Positions 36,000 through 47,728 of a DNA stretch of 64,000 nt are shown here, one piece after another. The notes beneath the pieces are model-generated. The model made no database searches, was not told where the DNA came from, and saw only the letters and a list, made by a program, of their open reading frames with translations. The stretch is from contig NC_092694.1 in assembly GCF_964275005.1 (NCBI RefSeq), forward strand, positions 32,066,967 through 32,130,966, read 5' to 3'. Position 1 is the stretch's first letter. Each line of letters begins with the position of its first letter. The position numbers and the translations under genes were made by a program. The stretch is from Diadema setosum. Its lineage: Eukaryota; Echinodermata; Echinoidea; Diadematoida; Diadematidae.

Positions 36000-36240
36000 A
36001 GAGTTTGTTTGCAAAAACCGATAAGTCCATATTTGCCAAATGGAGATATTTGCGATTAAAGTTCAAGAAAAATAAAGAGAATACTAAGAATATTTTGCTT
36101 CTTTTGACCATAACTTCAAAAATATACTTTTATATGTAGTGACCGTTATATCATTTAAATGGTATTATTTTGTACTTTTGACAGAGATCGTACTTCAAAA
36201 TCTTCAAAAATGGACTTATCGGCTTTTGCAAACAAACCCT
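36000..36240. mobile_element. 241-bp hAT-like MITE with 8-bp target duplication
   Basis: The terminal inverted repeat (AGAGTTTGTTTGCAAAAACC / GGCTTTTGCAAACAAACCCT) is about 33 bp and continues into GATAAGTCCAT / ATGGACTTATC. It is flanked by TCAAGTGA (35992-35999) and TCAAGTGT (36241-36248), an 8-bp duplication typical of hAT elements. Confidence 0.82.
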
Positions 36241-36957
36241 TCAAGTGTAGATGTAACTTCCTTATAACTTTCTATCTGATTTAATAATTTTTGCAGTGTT
36301 CTGCAGAGAATTTTATCCTCTTTCTTACAAAGTTGATAAAATTCTGGAGTGACTTTATTTTCTTTAAAAGACCGGTGGTGTTTTTCTATTCCCCTTTCTC
36401 CTTGTTCTTTTGGAGACTTCTGAGAAATTTCAAATTTAGGGGGTCAAAACATTTGTATCCTAGACTATACCCTTTGTTGCCCCTTAATTTCATCCCATTT
36501 TAAGAACAAATATGGCACCACTTGAGATACATTAATAGCATATTCAGTATACTGAAGCTTACAGTACGTTTATCAGGCTGCAGACTTTCAAATTGCGCTT
36601 CTTAGAACAAGATTTACCGGTACCAAATGTTAATTTCAGTTTATGTTACAAGATCTTCCTTTTTTGTTGTATTTCTTATGAGTTCTGAAATTCCATTTTG
36701 AATGCAAGAGAACTCTTCATAACAGCTTACCTCTTATGAGTGGGGGGAGGGGTGGTGGCATCTTGTTAAGGGTTGGAATTAAAGCTCATGTGGCTCACCT
36801 GAAGCTGAAATAGGGCATGCATTGAGTAGTGTTCGGATTTTTTTTTGTGGGGGGGGGGGGGATTACGTCAAAGGTAAGAAAAGAATATAAAATGGAGGTT
36901 CAGAAATTTTGGCAGTCATCATAGCAGTCCTGAGATTGAAGGGGGGGGGGGGCGGTT

Positions 36958-38000
36958 GAAAGGGCTGGAATGAACATTAATGGGAATGAACATTAAAATC
37001 TTTACAAATTCTGGATTGAGTGAATAATGCAATATTTTATCAGTAAAACACATCGATAAAAGTTTGAGGAAAGTTAGACAATATGTGACCCGTTACAACA
37101 AAAAGGTCCTAAAGTAGCGCACGGTCGAAGCCGTGAAAATCGAGTTTGAAGTCAGAGCATTAAAATTGGTAAAAACTTACGATTTTCTGATTTTGATATA
37201 TTATTGGAGTCTAACATGTCTTCTCTCATCTGTCGAAATTTTGAAGCAAAATGATCAAAGGAAAGATTAAAAAATAGCGTTTTTCTGAGCCATATTTTTT
37301 GGCGTTTCAACGAAGCAGAAACTGGTTCGAAAATTTGGATTGAGCGCCACAGATAGGTTCCGCCCCTAACAACGACCAGAGTGATCTCATTGGGCAGTTT
37401 GCTGCTTGCTGCTAACCGAAGCGTGAAGCTCGCACACTGCCCAGTCGACTGGTGCGTGCGGGCGGGGTGCGCTATGATCAGCCGCTTCTCACATCCTGGT
37501 CTCTGATTGGTTGGTGAGGAAACCGCCGACGCTGATGTGCTTGAATGAACTCTTCGGGGGTTGCTAGGGCTTACCTTCTATTGTCCAGAGGTGAAAACTG
37601 ACTTGCGTGTCCCTTGATCGCGATTGCGTCGAAAGGAAGACTTTTAGGGCGCTTTTCTCGAAACAGTGATTTTCCAGACGTCTCGACATGCTCTCTTTTA
37701 AACGTCGATATCTCCGCAGCCAATTATTTTTGTAAAATGTGTTATATATCAATTTAAAGCAGAAAGATTAGGGGATTATATCATGCAATTTTCAAATAAT
37801 CGACTTCGCCCGACTTTAGGATCATTTTGTTGTAGCGGGTCACATATTATGTATCTGTGTAGTCACTGCTTGATGAGAAGACTAAGGCTACAACATAACA
37901 GTTTATGATGTCACATGCACAGAATGATAAGGAAAATAAAACAAGAATTCCACAAATTGTCATTTTGGGGGAAAAAAGGACATATTTCGACTTGTTTATA
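36958..38000. mobile_element. Copy of the AAAGGGGA foldback family, split by a younger insertion
   Basis: 36958-37083 (AAAGGGCTGGAATG, then TGGATTGAGTGAAT, then AAAGTTTGAGGAAA) and 37845-38000 (TCACTGCTTGATGAGAAGAC, then TTTATGATGTCACA) line up with consecutive parts of 33797-34493. The right boundary is approximate. Confidence 0.6.
37084..37844. mobile_element. 761-bp TA-flanked DNA element, second TGTGACC family
   Basis: Ends TGTGACCCGTTACAACAAAA and TTTTGTTGTAGCGGGTCACA, with GGTCCTAAAGT / ACTTTAGGATC just inside; TA on both sides. It has a GC-richer middle (37300-37560). No transposase. A diverged copy is at 27866-28534. Confidence 0.85.
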
Positions 38001-38132
38001 CTGACTTATGTTTATAAGGGTGACATTATTCCTCCTGCCATCTGAAAGAGGCCAGTCAAGTGCTCTTTATCAACATTTATCATGTGAGAAAAGTGAAAAT
38101 ATTTTGAATTTTCTGTATTTTCTTGTAGATTT

Positions 38133-38520
38133 TAAAGGGTGTGTACAGTTCTGGTCGAGGTGAGGATTTAGCATCAATGTTCTGCAAGATATTCAGAAAC
38201 CACTCTATGAGATGTCAAAGAGCATGCAATTCTATGTGGTATCAAAGGCTTATTTGATGAAAATCGGTTTGGGAATGGCTGAGATATCCAGAAACAAGGT
38301 GAAACAAATAGATCCTCATAAAAGGTACGACCTGTCGCCTTTTATTATCATCACTTTTTTGGATATCTCAGCCATTTGAAAACCAATTTTCATCAAATTA
38401 ACATTGAATCCATCTTAAAATTACATGCTCTTTCATATTTCATAAGAGGTTTCTCATTATCTCACTTAGGAATGTTCAAAACATGAATCCCCACCTCAAC
38501 CAGTACTGTACAGTCCCTTT
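38133..38520. mobile_element. ~390-bp MITE, AAAGGGNNTGTACAGT family, copy 1
   Basis: Ends AAAGGGTGTGTACAGTTCTG and CAGTACTGTACAGTCCCTTT. The inner arms pair TTTGATGAAAATCGGTTTGG with AAACCAATTTTCATCAAA and GGCTGAGATATCCA with TGGATATCTCAGCC. Confidence 0.88.
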
Positions 38521-38699
38521 GATCGTTCGGTTCTAAAGATGTGACGTTGTCATTGGTCATTGCAAGTTGTAGCAGTCTTCGTCTTCCCATCTAGTGATGA
38601 CGGCACTGAAACCTTCAGAAATTCATAACACGAACAGCAAAATTGAAGGCTTTAGAGGTTATTACTTTAGGTCTACATGGGTAATAACCAGAAAGAAAG

Positions 38700-39960
38700 A
38701 GAGGGAGGGATGCCCTCAGATCAGGCCACCTCCCTGCTCAGATGCAGACTCAGTCAGTAACTCACTCACGTCACGCCGCCATGCCATACACTGCACTGTC
38801 AGTGTCAATCCGAGTGTCAAGCAATCATCCCCGTCAACTGTATGTGATCGGCTAGCGCTGCCGCACGCAGTGGCCAGTGAGCTGCTGCTACACGCTACCA
38901 GTACCATCTCCAGTTGTCTTGCGTGCAATCGACGACGGGGCCCATGTCGACGTCGACCTCGCCCGCCGTGAAGTGCACCGCGATTGGTTGGTGTTGTTGC
39001 TTCTTTCGATGTGATGCGACGCGACGATCGATGAGAAGAAGGCTACCGCATAAATCTAGCTAGATGAGCTACGATCATGGACCTTGAACGAGCGATCGGC
39101 GAAGCCCGAGAGGAGAAACAAACAGCTGCGCTGAATTAGTCTTGTCTCATGTCCTGTCACTAAAAAATAGAGTGGACTTCTGTCTGATAGTGCTAATCCG
39201 ACGTAAAAAATCATAATGATTTGAAAGATTTTTATTGATTACTCTAGAGCTAATAACAATGTATTACTTTAAGGTCATACTGTTTTTAAAGGTATTTATG
39301 AATTAGAAGTTGTATTTTATGATAGATCACATTGTCCGTATCTAAGTCTAAGTTGTATTTATGTTTTTTCTCCACCTTTCACTGTTCATGTTGTGGACTG
39401 AGTTGAGGACCACGCATACATCATGCACTGACTGGCGATGATATTTCGCGATTGATCAAGCGAGTGGCGGCTCCGTACGCAGTCGACGCGCTTGTACACA
39501 GACGCGTCATAGAACCTATGGCATGGCACGGTATGGATAATCGCTTCGCAATATCAGTAAAACCGGATCGCCGTGCGTTGGAGATGTTGTACGTGGTGTA
39601 ACGGTGCCAAGTTATGGAAACTGACTTCAGGCAACTCTGTAAATTGCAAATTCCCCGGTAGCGGGAGCTCATATTGGATCCATAGGAGTTTCTTAGATGG
39701 GGCAGTGGTATGGAAGGAGGCAATCAGCAGCAGAAAAAGGTAATTCAATCTTGAAAGCTCCAGAAGTTACCAGAATGCTAAACCACATTGCACGAAGACA
39801 ATGCCTTACTTTGTTATCTCGCAACGGTGTGCTGTTTCGTCTCCCCGCCGCAACGTCCCCGCTCGTGTATCCATCCCTAGCCCAGTGCGCGCTGCTTATC
39901 ACAGCCGGTTACTGTATGTGCAAGGGGGAGAGCTACCTTGAAATCACGCCCACGTAGTAA
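38700..39960. promoter_or_regulatory. CpG-containing, GC-richer region: candidate promoter or first exons
   Basis: CpG dinucleotides cluster here against an AT-rich background. On the minus strand, ACCAATCGCGG (38978-38988) is a CCAAT-box-like site, and GCGTGAC|GTGAGT near 38770-38780 could be a donor of a leader exon for the TMEM68-like gene. On the plus strand, an ATG at 39697 (directly after an in-frame TAG) runs 14 codons (MGQWYGRRQSAAEK) to GAAAAAG|GTAATT at 39739, a possible first coding exon of an unrecognised gene. All of this is inference from composition and short signals. Confidence 0.3.
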
Positions 39961-40464
39961 TTACACTGTAACATAGATTTCGAATTTTAAACGTGCATTA
40001 CCAAGAATGATGTTTTAGCTGTGCAATGTGACCATTTTTGGCAATTTTTGCATGTCCAGCTTCTTAATCTAATCGACCACACCCATAGGTGTAGCTGCGA
40101 TTTATTCCCATAGGAAAGTACGCGACGTTGCGAGATGGCATAGGCCTACTTGCGTGATGCTGATGTTGTTACATCGCATCAGCGGTAAGCTAGAGGTGGT
40201 AGCACGATGTTGTCCGGTGGTGGACTGCTGGTTGGTGTGCGTGATGATGTGTGTGTTGTTTGATGTGATGAGCAGTCTGTGGATGGATGAGGTATAATTT
40301 AGCTACAGTTGAGATGGAGCAACCTTGTAAAATATGTTGCAGAATTGTGTAGTGCACTGGATAGGGCTTCTAATTCCATACATTCAGCAAGAAAAAAATA
40401 AATAAATCAGGATTTGTCAGGAATTTCAGCATCTAGACGGTATCTGTATAGAAATACTAGTGCA

Positions 40465-40910
40465 AGGTGGTCCACGCCTTGAAATATGAGCATGTTGCAA
40501 ACTGAATGTGAGAATATTGTGGATATGTGCACAAAGGGCACACTACTTACGGCCTTCTTACTTGGGTGTAGAGCATCTACTTATGTGCCCCTTGTCACTG
40601 TTTGTCTCTGATATGGCTTTTATTTCAGTGGGGCACAATATTTCGTGACCTATTTCCTGTTGTGCTGCTTATATTCGGTGTTCTGTCTCATGTTTTGCGT
40701 ACAAATTTTCTAAGCAGTTTGATGATTTGATGATTCTTAAATTTAGCACTGTATGTCTTTCACATGTTAAATTAAAATACATTTTATTTTGAGCTTGTCT
40801 CCATCACCAGTTCTCACAGACGTTGTATAGCATGTTGCTGGCTTTTGAGGATGTTGCACAAGAATTTGAGCATGTTGCAGTGACATGCTCAAACCCCTCG
40901 TGGACCACCC
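40465..40910. mobile_element. ~445-bp MITE with AGGTGGTCCACG ends
   Basis: AGGTGGTCCACGCCTTGAAA at the left and CCTCGTGGACCACCCT at the right, with ATGAGCATGTTGCA / TGCAGTGACATGCTCAAA subterminal pairing. Confidence 0.75.
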
Positions 40911-41589
40911 TGTTTGTGTGTTGCCTTCATCATGTGTAACCCGTTTCTGCTGTACATGTACGTACAAGTGTAGTTTGACCGTACAACATGTAGCCATTTT
41001 AGTTTACCAATACTAAGTGCAGTGCTACATGCAATGTACAATTTGTACGCTCATGTAGAATCTACCTCAAACAGCTGGTACTATTGCAGGTTATATTTCA
41101 GGAAGAACTTGACCCAAACATTTTCATTATGCTTGTCTGATGCTGGGGGTATTTAGCTCAATGGCAGTCGGAAAAGCCCCCTGACTACTCTGTATGTTCC
41201 TGATAGTACATAGTACAGTAAATTTACATTGTAGGTTTCCTATGCCCGCAAACCCTGGGATGTTTTTAAGTTGACTCCTTCTTTCATAGAGTTCCAGCCC
41301 AACCCGTGAGCTGCTGTGGAGCCCCACTCTTCCAGAGAGCATGTATGAGAGGTAGTCATCTCTTCTAGATGTTCATGAGGAGAAAGAGCAGTGGTTATCT
41401 TCTGCCCTACATCATACTCTTTTATTCTGTGTGCAGGAGTTTGCTCATATTACACGGCAATACACAATAAGGAAATGCTCCAAATCATGAGGATAGAATT
41501 ACTAGTTGTGAGAAAAGAAAGGACTGGTTTCAAGTTTAGTGTTCCGTTCTTGTGAAATGGGTGGAGACCACCAAGGTTACATCAAACTT

Positions 41590-42218
41590 TAGAGGACAAT
41601 GGTATAATGTTGGTTGAGATGGGGCCTCAGGTTTCTAACTTCTTTGGTGAGATAATGAGAAAACTCTTCGATATGAAATATGAAAGAGCATAATTTATTT
41701 TTAAAGAGGATTTCACAAAGTTGTTTATTTGATGACAATTGGTTTTGAAATGGCTGAGTTACCCAAAACAAAGCAATCCTAATAAAAGGTGGGACTCATC
41801 TTTTATTGGAAGTGCTTTGTTTCACTTTTCTTTGAGGATATCTCAGCCATTTCAAAACTGATTTTCATAAAATAATCCTTGAATTCCTTTTATGCTCTTT
41901 AACATTTCATATGTGGTATAAATAAATATTCGTGCGTGCGCCTCACAGGCAGCCCTCCAAGTCTGCTCCAGTAGTTGTGTCTCTTTACTTGGTTATTTTT
42001 ACTATATATATTTTATATTTTTTACTTGGTTATATATATATTTTTTTATGTCGTATATGTGTTTTAATTGTAAAATGAACAATTTCAGCTATTGAGCTGC
42101 ATGTTCTTTTTATTGTCAATAAACCTATATTGAATTGAATTGAATTGTATCTGCAGTATCTTGCAAAAAGTTAAAAGCTGAATCGTCATCTGAACAAGTA
42201 CCTTACCATCCCTTTTAA
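41590..42218. mobile_element. MITE of the AAAGGGNNTGTACAGT family, copy 2, interrupted by a retroposon
   Basis: 41590-41930 and 42150-42218 together match the copies at 38133 and 56817 (GGTTGAGATGGGG, TTTGATGACAATTGGTTTTG, ATATCTCAGCCATTTC, CAAAAAGTTAAAAGC, CATCCCTTTTAA). The 220 bp between belong to another element. Confidence 0.78.
41932..42149 (+). mobile_element. 3' end of a non-LTR retroposon (CR1/L2-like tail)
   Basis: The segment ends CAATAAACCTATATTGAATT and then ATTG/AATTG repeats, a short-repeat tail typical of CR1/L2-type LINE 3' ends or SINEs using them. It sits inside a MITE copy. It is 5'-truncated and has no coding capacity. The exact class is a guess. Confidence 0.55.
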
Positions 42219-45200
42219 TGCAATTCAAATGATCCAGGGTCTTTCATGCCAAGGAATGCCACAAATGGCAATATTTACATATCAAAAGAATTATTAACCC
42301 TTTGCCGCTGATGTGATATTCTTTCTTCTGTTGCGCTGAGTCTATGTGCGTGTATCCTGCAGCTGCACAGTCATCTAATTGAAGATGGTGGAATGTTATC
42401 ATGTGATGACAGATGTTTACCAGTGATTATTACAGTCTTTGGTACAATGTAGTAACCCATGGTGGGTGTATTTTAAGCAGATTTTTATTTTGTGCTCGTT
42501 GTAAATCTTTTGAGCAATGAAACTACAGTTGTACATAAATGTCCTGCAACTATGTGTTTTGAACTTTCAACCCTTTCAGTCAAGTTTATTTTTACAAGGT
42601 TGCTTCTTTAATCCAGATACAACTCATATACTGAAGAAAGGCATTATCCACTATTCTGGTGGAAGCAGTCAATACTGTATGAATTGGGTCAATTCTTCAA
42701 TGTGCTTTAAAAACCATTCTTTAAACCTTACTGTGCCAATGAGTCAAATATTATGCACAAATTTCACACTACATACAACTAAGTTGCTGGATGAACTGGA
42801 AATAAACATGGCACCAAAGTGGGAATAAACTTTCAAATTTTGAACATTGAAATGATGATTGGAGTTTTATAGAATATTAAAAGGCAAGGCAATAAATGAA
42901 ACAAACTAAAGGACAGTGTACTTGTATTAAAGCAAAATGGCCATTTGGATGGGAATTACATTGCACATTTCGTGATTACATAGGGTTGAAATAAAAGAAG
43001 CTGAAACCATTGGGTTTGTTTTCGACGGTCAATTTACACCCATCAGTCAAAGTGCATCTCACAACGAAATATGCAGTGGGCATTGATTAAGTCAGAACAC
43101 TTCTCTGTGCATGTGTATCATACATGTGTGTAATACTTTTATATCTCAAGCACTGACAGAAAAAGGTTCATTCTTATGCTCAAAAGTGACAGTAGACACC
43201 ATAAAATTTATTTGATATTGATTACCCCATGTCATGCGTAAACGTAGTGTATCCATCCATGCTCGATTATAGCTGTATGTAATCCATAAGATACTGAAAG
43301 CATCATCTCACAGTATACTTGTGATGAAAATTGACTGTGATACGGTTTTGAAGAACTTGCAGAATGGGACTCATACATTGTGCAAGGTGTATTAATTATT
43401 ATAATAAATTAATATGCTTGACAGTTCTGCCCCCCCCCCCAAAAAAAAAGAAGAACAAAAACAAAAACAAAACAAAGACAAAACAAAACAAACCTCCAAA
43501 ACAATCACCAATTGGCACAATCCGTGTTAGTGCTTACCAGCTTTCAGGTAATCTGGATATATATGCACTGACCTGCTTTGTACAATGTACTGTAATGGCC
43601 AACGCCCAAAACCAAGAACACTTGGTAAACTGTTATACACATGTAGGTTAATGATGCTACCGCATTGACAGAGTTTAAAAATCATTGATTTCGCAGACAG
43701 ATACTGCGTGTGATGTTATGTGCAAGCATTTAAAGTGCACCTGAGTGGGTAATCTCACATAATTTTTAATTTTCCTCATGATTTAAAAAAAGAAAAAGAA
43801 ATTCTGTGCAGTGATTGGTGATACGTGTGTCACATACAAATGTATGTTTGTCAGTGATGATTTCATTTTGAAGCCACTTCTGCCCGTTGTGATATTATGC
43901 AAATATACATTGTACCCCGATAACGTTATGATTGTCCTTGTTATAACATTTTTATGACTCTGCCTGAAGGGTGCCAGAGGCATTATTTATCATGTGGCTT
44001 TCAGGAGAATTAATGATTAATACACAGCCAAAAGAACAAAGGCTCACAACATCTACCGGTAATTTGTATTTTCCAGTGAAAGAAATATACAATGTACATA
44101 AGATTGAAAAGTACCGGGTTTGATAAACTCTGAGTGCAGGGTGCAGGGTGCAGTATACTGGAGGTGATGTTTGCCTGTCAGAGAGAAACCAAACCTCTTG
44201 AATGGAAAATGTCATGAAGTGGCTGATCAGTGATGGTCGTAGCGCAATAGGGCAGGTAATGAAACAGTTGTGACCGTGCATGATGATGAGTCATTACTTA
44301 ACAAATTTATCTTATGGGACCCTTTGTAGCATGTAATACACATTTGTACATAATGGTGTACACAAGTACACTTGTACATTATGTTATCTTTTTACCCTTT
44401 ATTCCATCATTGATACAATCTTTCACAACTGATTTGCTTCCTGCAATTTATGAAAAGAACACTATACTTCATGGACATCTGTCTGAACTGTACAAGTTAC
44501 GCGGTTATGATTCCTATAAATTGTAAAACATGAGATTAATAAGATGTCACTTAAAAAAAAAAGCGTGAAGTACTTCAAGATCACAATACAATACACCGAG
44601 AGTAACTGTCTCTGTATTCAGCTATTCTGAAAATATTTTTTGCGGCAAGACATTTTCGCGAATGGGAGTCGGGGAACATTTTCACAATGTTAAATTTTTG
44701 CGAGTTGCCGCTAACATTCATAACTTTCTATGCATTTTAAAGATAGCAAATTTTGGCTCTTGCAAAAGTCGTGAAGTTAAAATGCACGCACCAACATGTC
44801 TCATTTTACAGTATCAGTCCACAGAAAACATACAGAAAGTAATCATGGGACAAGTTTGTGGAATAAAAATAATTGTGGCTACTGTTCATACATGTATTTG
44901 TCAAAACATTTGGAAAAAATTATGAAAATATTATCATTGTACATACGGCAAAAATGAGGAAAGAAACAAAAAAAAAAAGGAGAAAAAAGTCATTACACTT
45001 ACAGGGCTGAATTGGCATTGGGATCACCCCTACAATTTGGCTGCCATCATGGCAGTGTGTACAATACAATGTACACTGTAACTGAACAGCTCACGAACAT
45101 GAGATGGCGCTACACAACAGTGTACACCCAGGGGCATGACGGTACCCTGGGAGTACCCTGGGGTACATCGTGGTGTATCAAAATTACCCCTGAGCTGATG

Positions 45201-45319
45201 ATTAGATAGTTTCAGTTTTCAAATCTGTTCATTCTTGTGTATGTGTGTGTGTGTGTGTGTGTGTAATCCATTTTGTAAATGGAGAGGAATTTTCTCCTCC
45301 AGATATTCTGTATAAAATA
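42219..45319. other. Non-genic DNA, little recognised
   Basis: C10-A9 homopolymer at 43430-43449 and A-rich DNA follow; otherwise AT-rich sequence without supported genes or repeat copies. Confidence 0.4.
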
Positions 45320-45508
45320 CAGTGGACTCCCATTATAACAAAGTTCTTGGGACCAGCAGTTTTCTTTCGTTATAACGAATCAAAATTTTGTTATAACCGA
45401 ACAAAAAAAAACAATAAAAACCATGGAGAGGATAATGTTGCGGTCCTGATTTTTATTTCGCTATTGCCGAAATTTCATTATTTGTGTTCGTTATAACGGG
45501 AGTACATA
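45320..45508. mobile_element. MITE, CAGTGGACTCCCGTTATAACG family, copy 2
   Basis: Collinear with 29074-29249 in the same orientation (GGGACCAGCAGTTTTCTTTC and GATAATGTTGCGG shared), more diverged. A TG microsatellite lies just upstream (45240-45264). Confidence 0.82.
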
Positions 45509-46188
45509 CATTTTTGTATGTGTACACTGTATTGATCCAAATTGAGGTTTATTGCTGATGCTTTTGGATTTTCAAAATCACTACACATACAGTATCACAT
45601 AGAATTGTACATAATATGTACAATAAAGTTTCTAGTTTACTTTGTATATCAGTTACAGTGTACATGTACCAATGTATTAATGTCAGCACTGCCAACAGTA
45701 ACAAGAAAAGCAAGCTGAAGCTATTTGAAAGATCTGTGTAAGATGTGATAATTAATCACAAACTCTGTACATGACCAGTAGGGAGAATGCTCAACTGGTG
45801 TGCCTTATTCTGTTGGTCACCTTTACCAGTGGAATTACTATGTGTAGACCTATGTACGTATCTGACATCAATGCAAAATGTGTAAAATAGATGTTTTAAT
45901 CAGTAGTTTCTTCAAACAAAGCTCTACTGATTTGTAAATGATCTTCACTGATCACCAAATGCCGATTATCAGCAAAATGTTATGTGAGGATTTGCTCCGT
46001 GAAGAGAAACAAATCAGCAATCATGCCTGGACTGTTAAAGTTATCATACAGTAATGCAATTCCTTTACATGGTGCCCTGGGAGATTTGCTATGTTATTCG
46101 CTGAAAATTTCATGAGTTGAAACTTTGGCGCTGTTGTCATGAAATTTGCATTCATTCAAGTATTAAATCAATGTGCCAGTTAGGGTTT

Positions 46189-46494
46189 AAGGGATGGTAC
46201 TGTTATGGTTGAGATGGAGGTTCAGGCTTTTATTTAAATTTGTGAGGTGGGTCCCTCCTTTTATTAGGACCACCTTGACTTGCTTTGTTTTTAGATATCT
46301 CGGCCATATATTTGTAAACTGATTTTCATCAAATAGATTTTTAATTCCTCTCATTGTATGCTCTGTAAAGATTTCTAAGTGGTCACTAATTACACATTGT
46401 ACAATTGTACATGTATCTCCTGAAAAGTTAAAACCTGAATCCTCATCTCAACCATAACTAGATATACTAACTGCTCATCCCTTTAACTACATTG
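46189..46494. mobile_element. MITE, AAAGGGNNTGTACAGT family, copy 3 (internally deleted)
   Basis: AAGGGATGGTACTGTTATGG to CATCCCTTTAA, with GATATCTCGGCCAT and GATTTTCATCAAA retained on one arm only. Confidence 0.75.
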
Positions 46495-46859
46495 TAGATG
46501 CTGGAGTACTTGATGTACAAATGTAGCTATTACAAAATGAGTGATACAGAGACATGTACACATTTTACTGTAAGAGTCAAAGTGTCCATTATCTATTCCT
46601 CAATATTTCAATGTTATTTTTTTTTCTATGGCCCATATGAAACTTTGATTCATGGTGACTTGTTCTTGAATGAAGGGTAAGTGCAATTTTACCCTTTTTA
46701 GATTGCACTTTCATTGAAGGTTGGAAAGTTGGAATGTAGGATGACTCTTAGAAAGTAAGGAAAAAACAAAAAACAAAACTACCAATCACACCGTGCACTC
46801 GGCTCTTTTACACTAAAAGGAAATTCTCATTGTACTGTCATGCAGCAGATAGAATTGAC

Positions 46860-47680
46860 AATTTACAGATGGTCCGGGCAGTGACAATACCAGGACGGTG
46901 GAACAGTGTAATGGTGGTGGGTCCTCTCATCTCTCGGTGTGGGCAGGAAGGTGTTGAAACCCTTCATTAAGTGATAACACCTACCCAATAAATTAACGAT
47001 GATGGATAGGGAATGACTAGCGCCCCTCTAGATGGCCCCGCAATAACCTTGGACACACCCCTGACTGACTGACCGTTATGCCTCCCTCTCTAGTGTATCG
47101 GCCGTCACATACAGTACCGGCAGAAGATATATTGTTGGCGATCACCTGCGAAAGTGTGTCAGCATTTTCCGTCCCCGGCTGCATCTGCGTCGCGTGTGCT
47201 GTGCGCGGGATTGAAAATGAAGAAGGGAACACACCTGTGGTGATTGCTGCAATAAAGTCAACTTTTGGAGTGACAGTATCGTTTTCTTCGCTAACCCCTA
47301 GAGCTCACTGGCTGTCGTTTGGAATTTAGGTTGTTAAAGCCAGGTGGAGTCCCCCCTTCCCCCTTCTCCTGCACAAGCAAGTATTATTTAAGCTCAGGCT
47401 CAGGCTTGCCAGCCTGCGCTTTAATGCACGTGCAGGTGCGGGCACACAACGGGAGTTTTAAGAGAGGTCTAACCCTGTGTCGTATCTAGAGAGCCCGAAG
47501 CTAAGAGCTCTCGGAGACTCGCTCCACATGCTGCTTGCCAGGAAGCTGCCCATTTGCCACATTGCATTTGAGAGAGATTTGTCAGAGGGGAGCCCGCCTC
47601 TTGCTTGTCCCATTAGCTGCTTAGCCAGGGTTTTTTTTTTTGCTTACCACTTGAATGGGTGAAGATTTTCTCCATAAACC
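46860..47680 (+). other. GC-richer region upstream of a candidate first exon
   Basis: Composition rises above the local average with several CpG and GC-rich stretches (47020-47340, 47470-47630). Open frames here show no recognisable domain. It could be promoter and 5' UTR of the candidate exon at 47681. Confidence 0.25.
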
Positions 47681-47728
47681 ATGGAAAAGGTCATCATGTG
47701 TTACCAGGTGTCTATGGCATTGTACAAG
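47681..47728 (+). CDS. Candidate first coding exon of an unrecognised gene
   Basis: An ATG in good context (AAACCATGG) preceded by an in-frame TAA opens 16 codons (MEKVIMCYQVSMALYK) and ends at a strong donor TACAAG|GTAAGA in phase 0. I do not recognise the peptide and found no phase-compatible partner exon downstream with confidence. The evidence is only start context plus splice site, so chance remains likely. Confidence 0.3.

Noticed and set aside
39079..39138. 19-codon plus-strand frame starting MDLERAIGEAREEK
   Set aside because: It looks protein-like and lies in the CpG region, but it ends in TAG with no donor before the stop. At best an upstream ORF.
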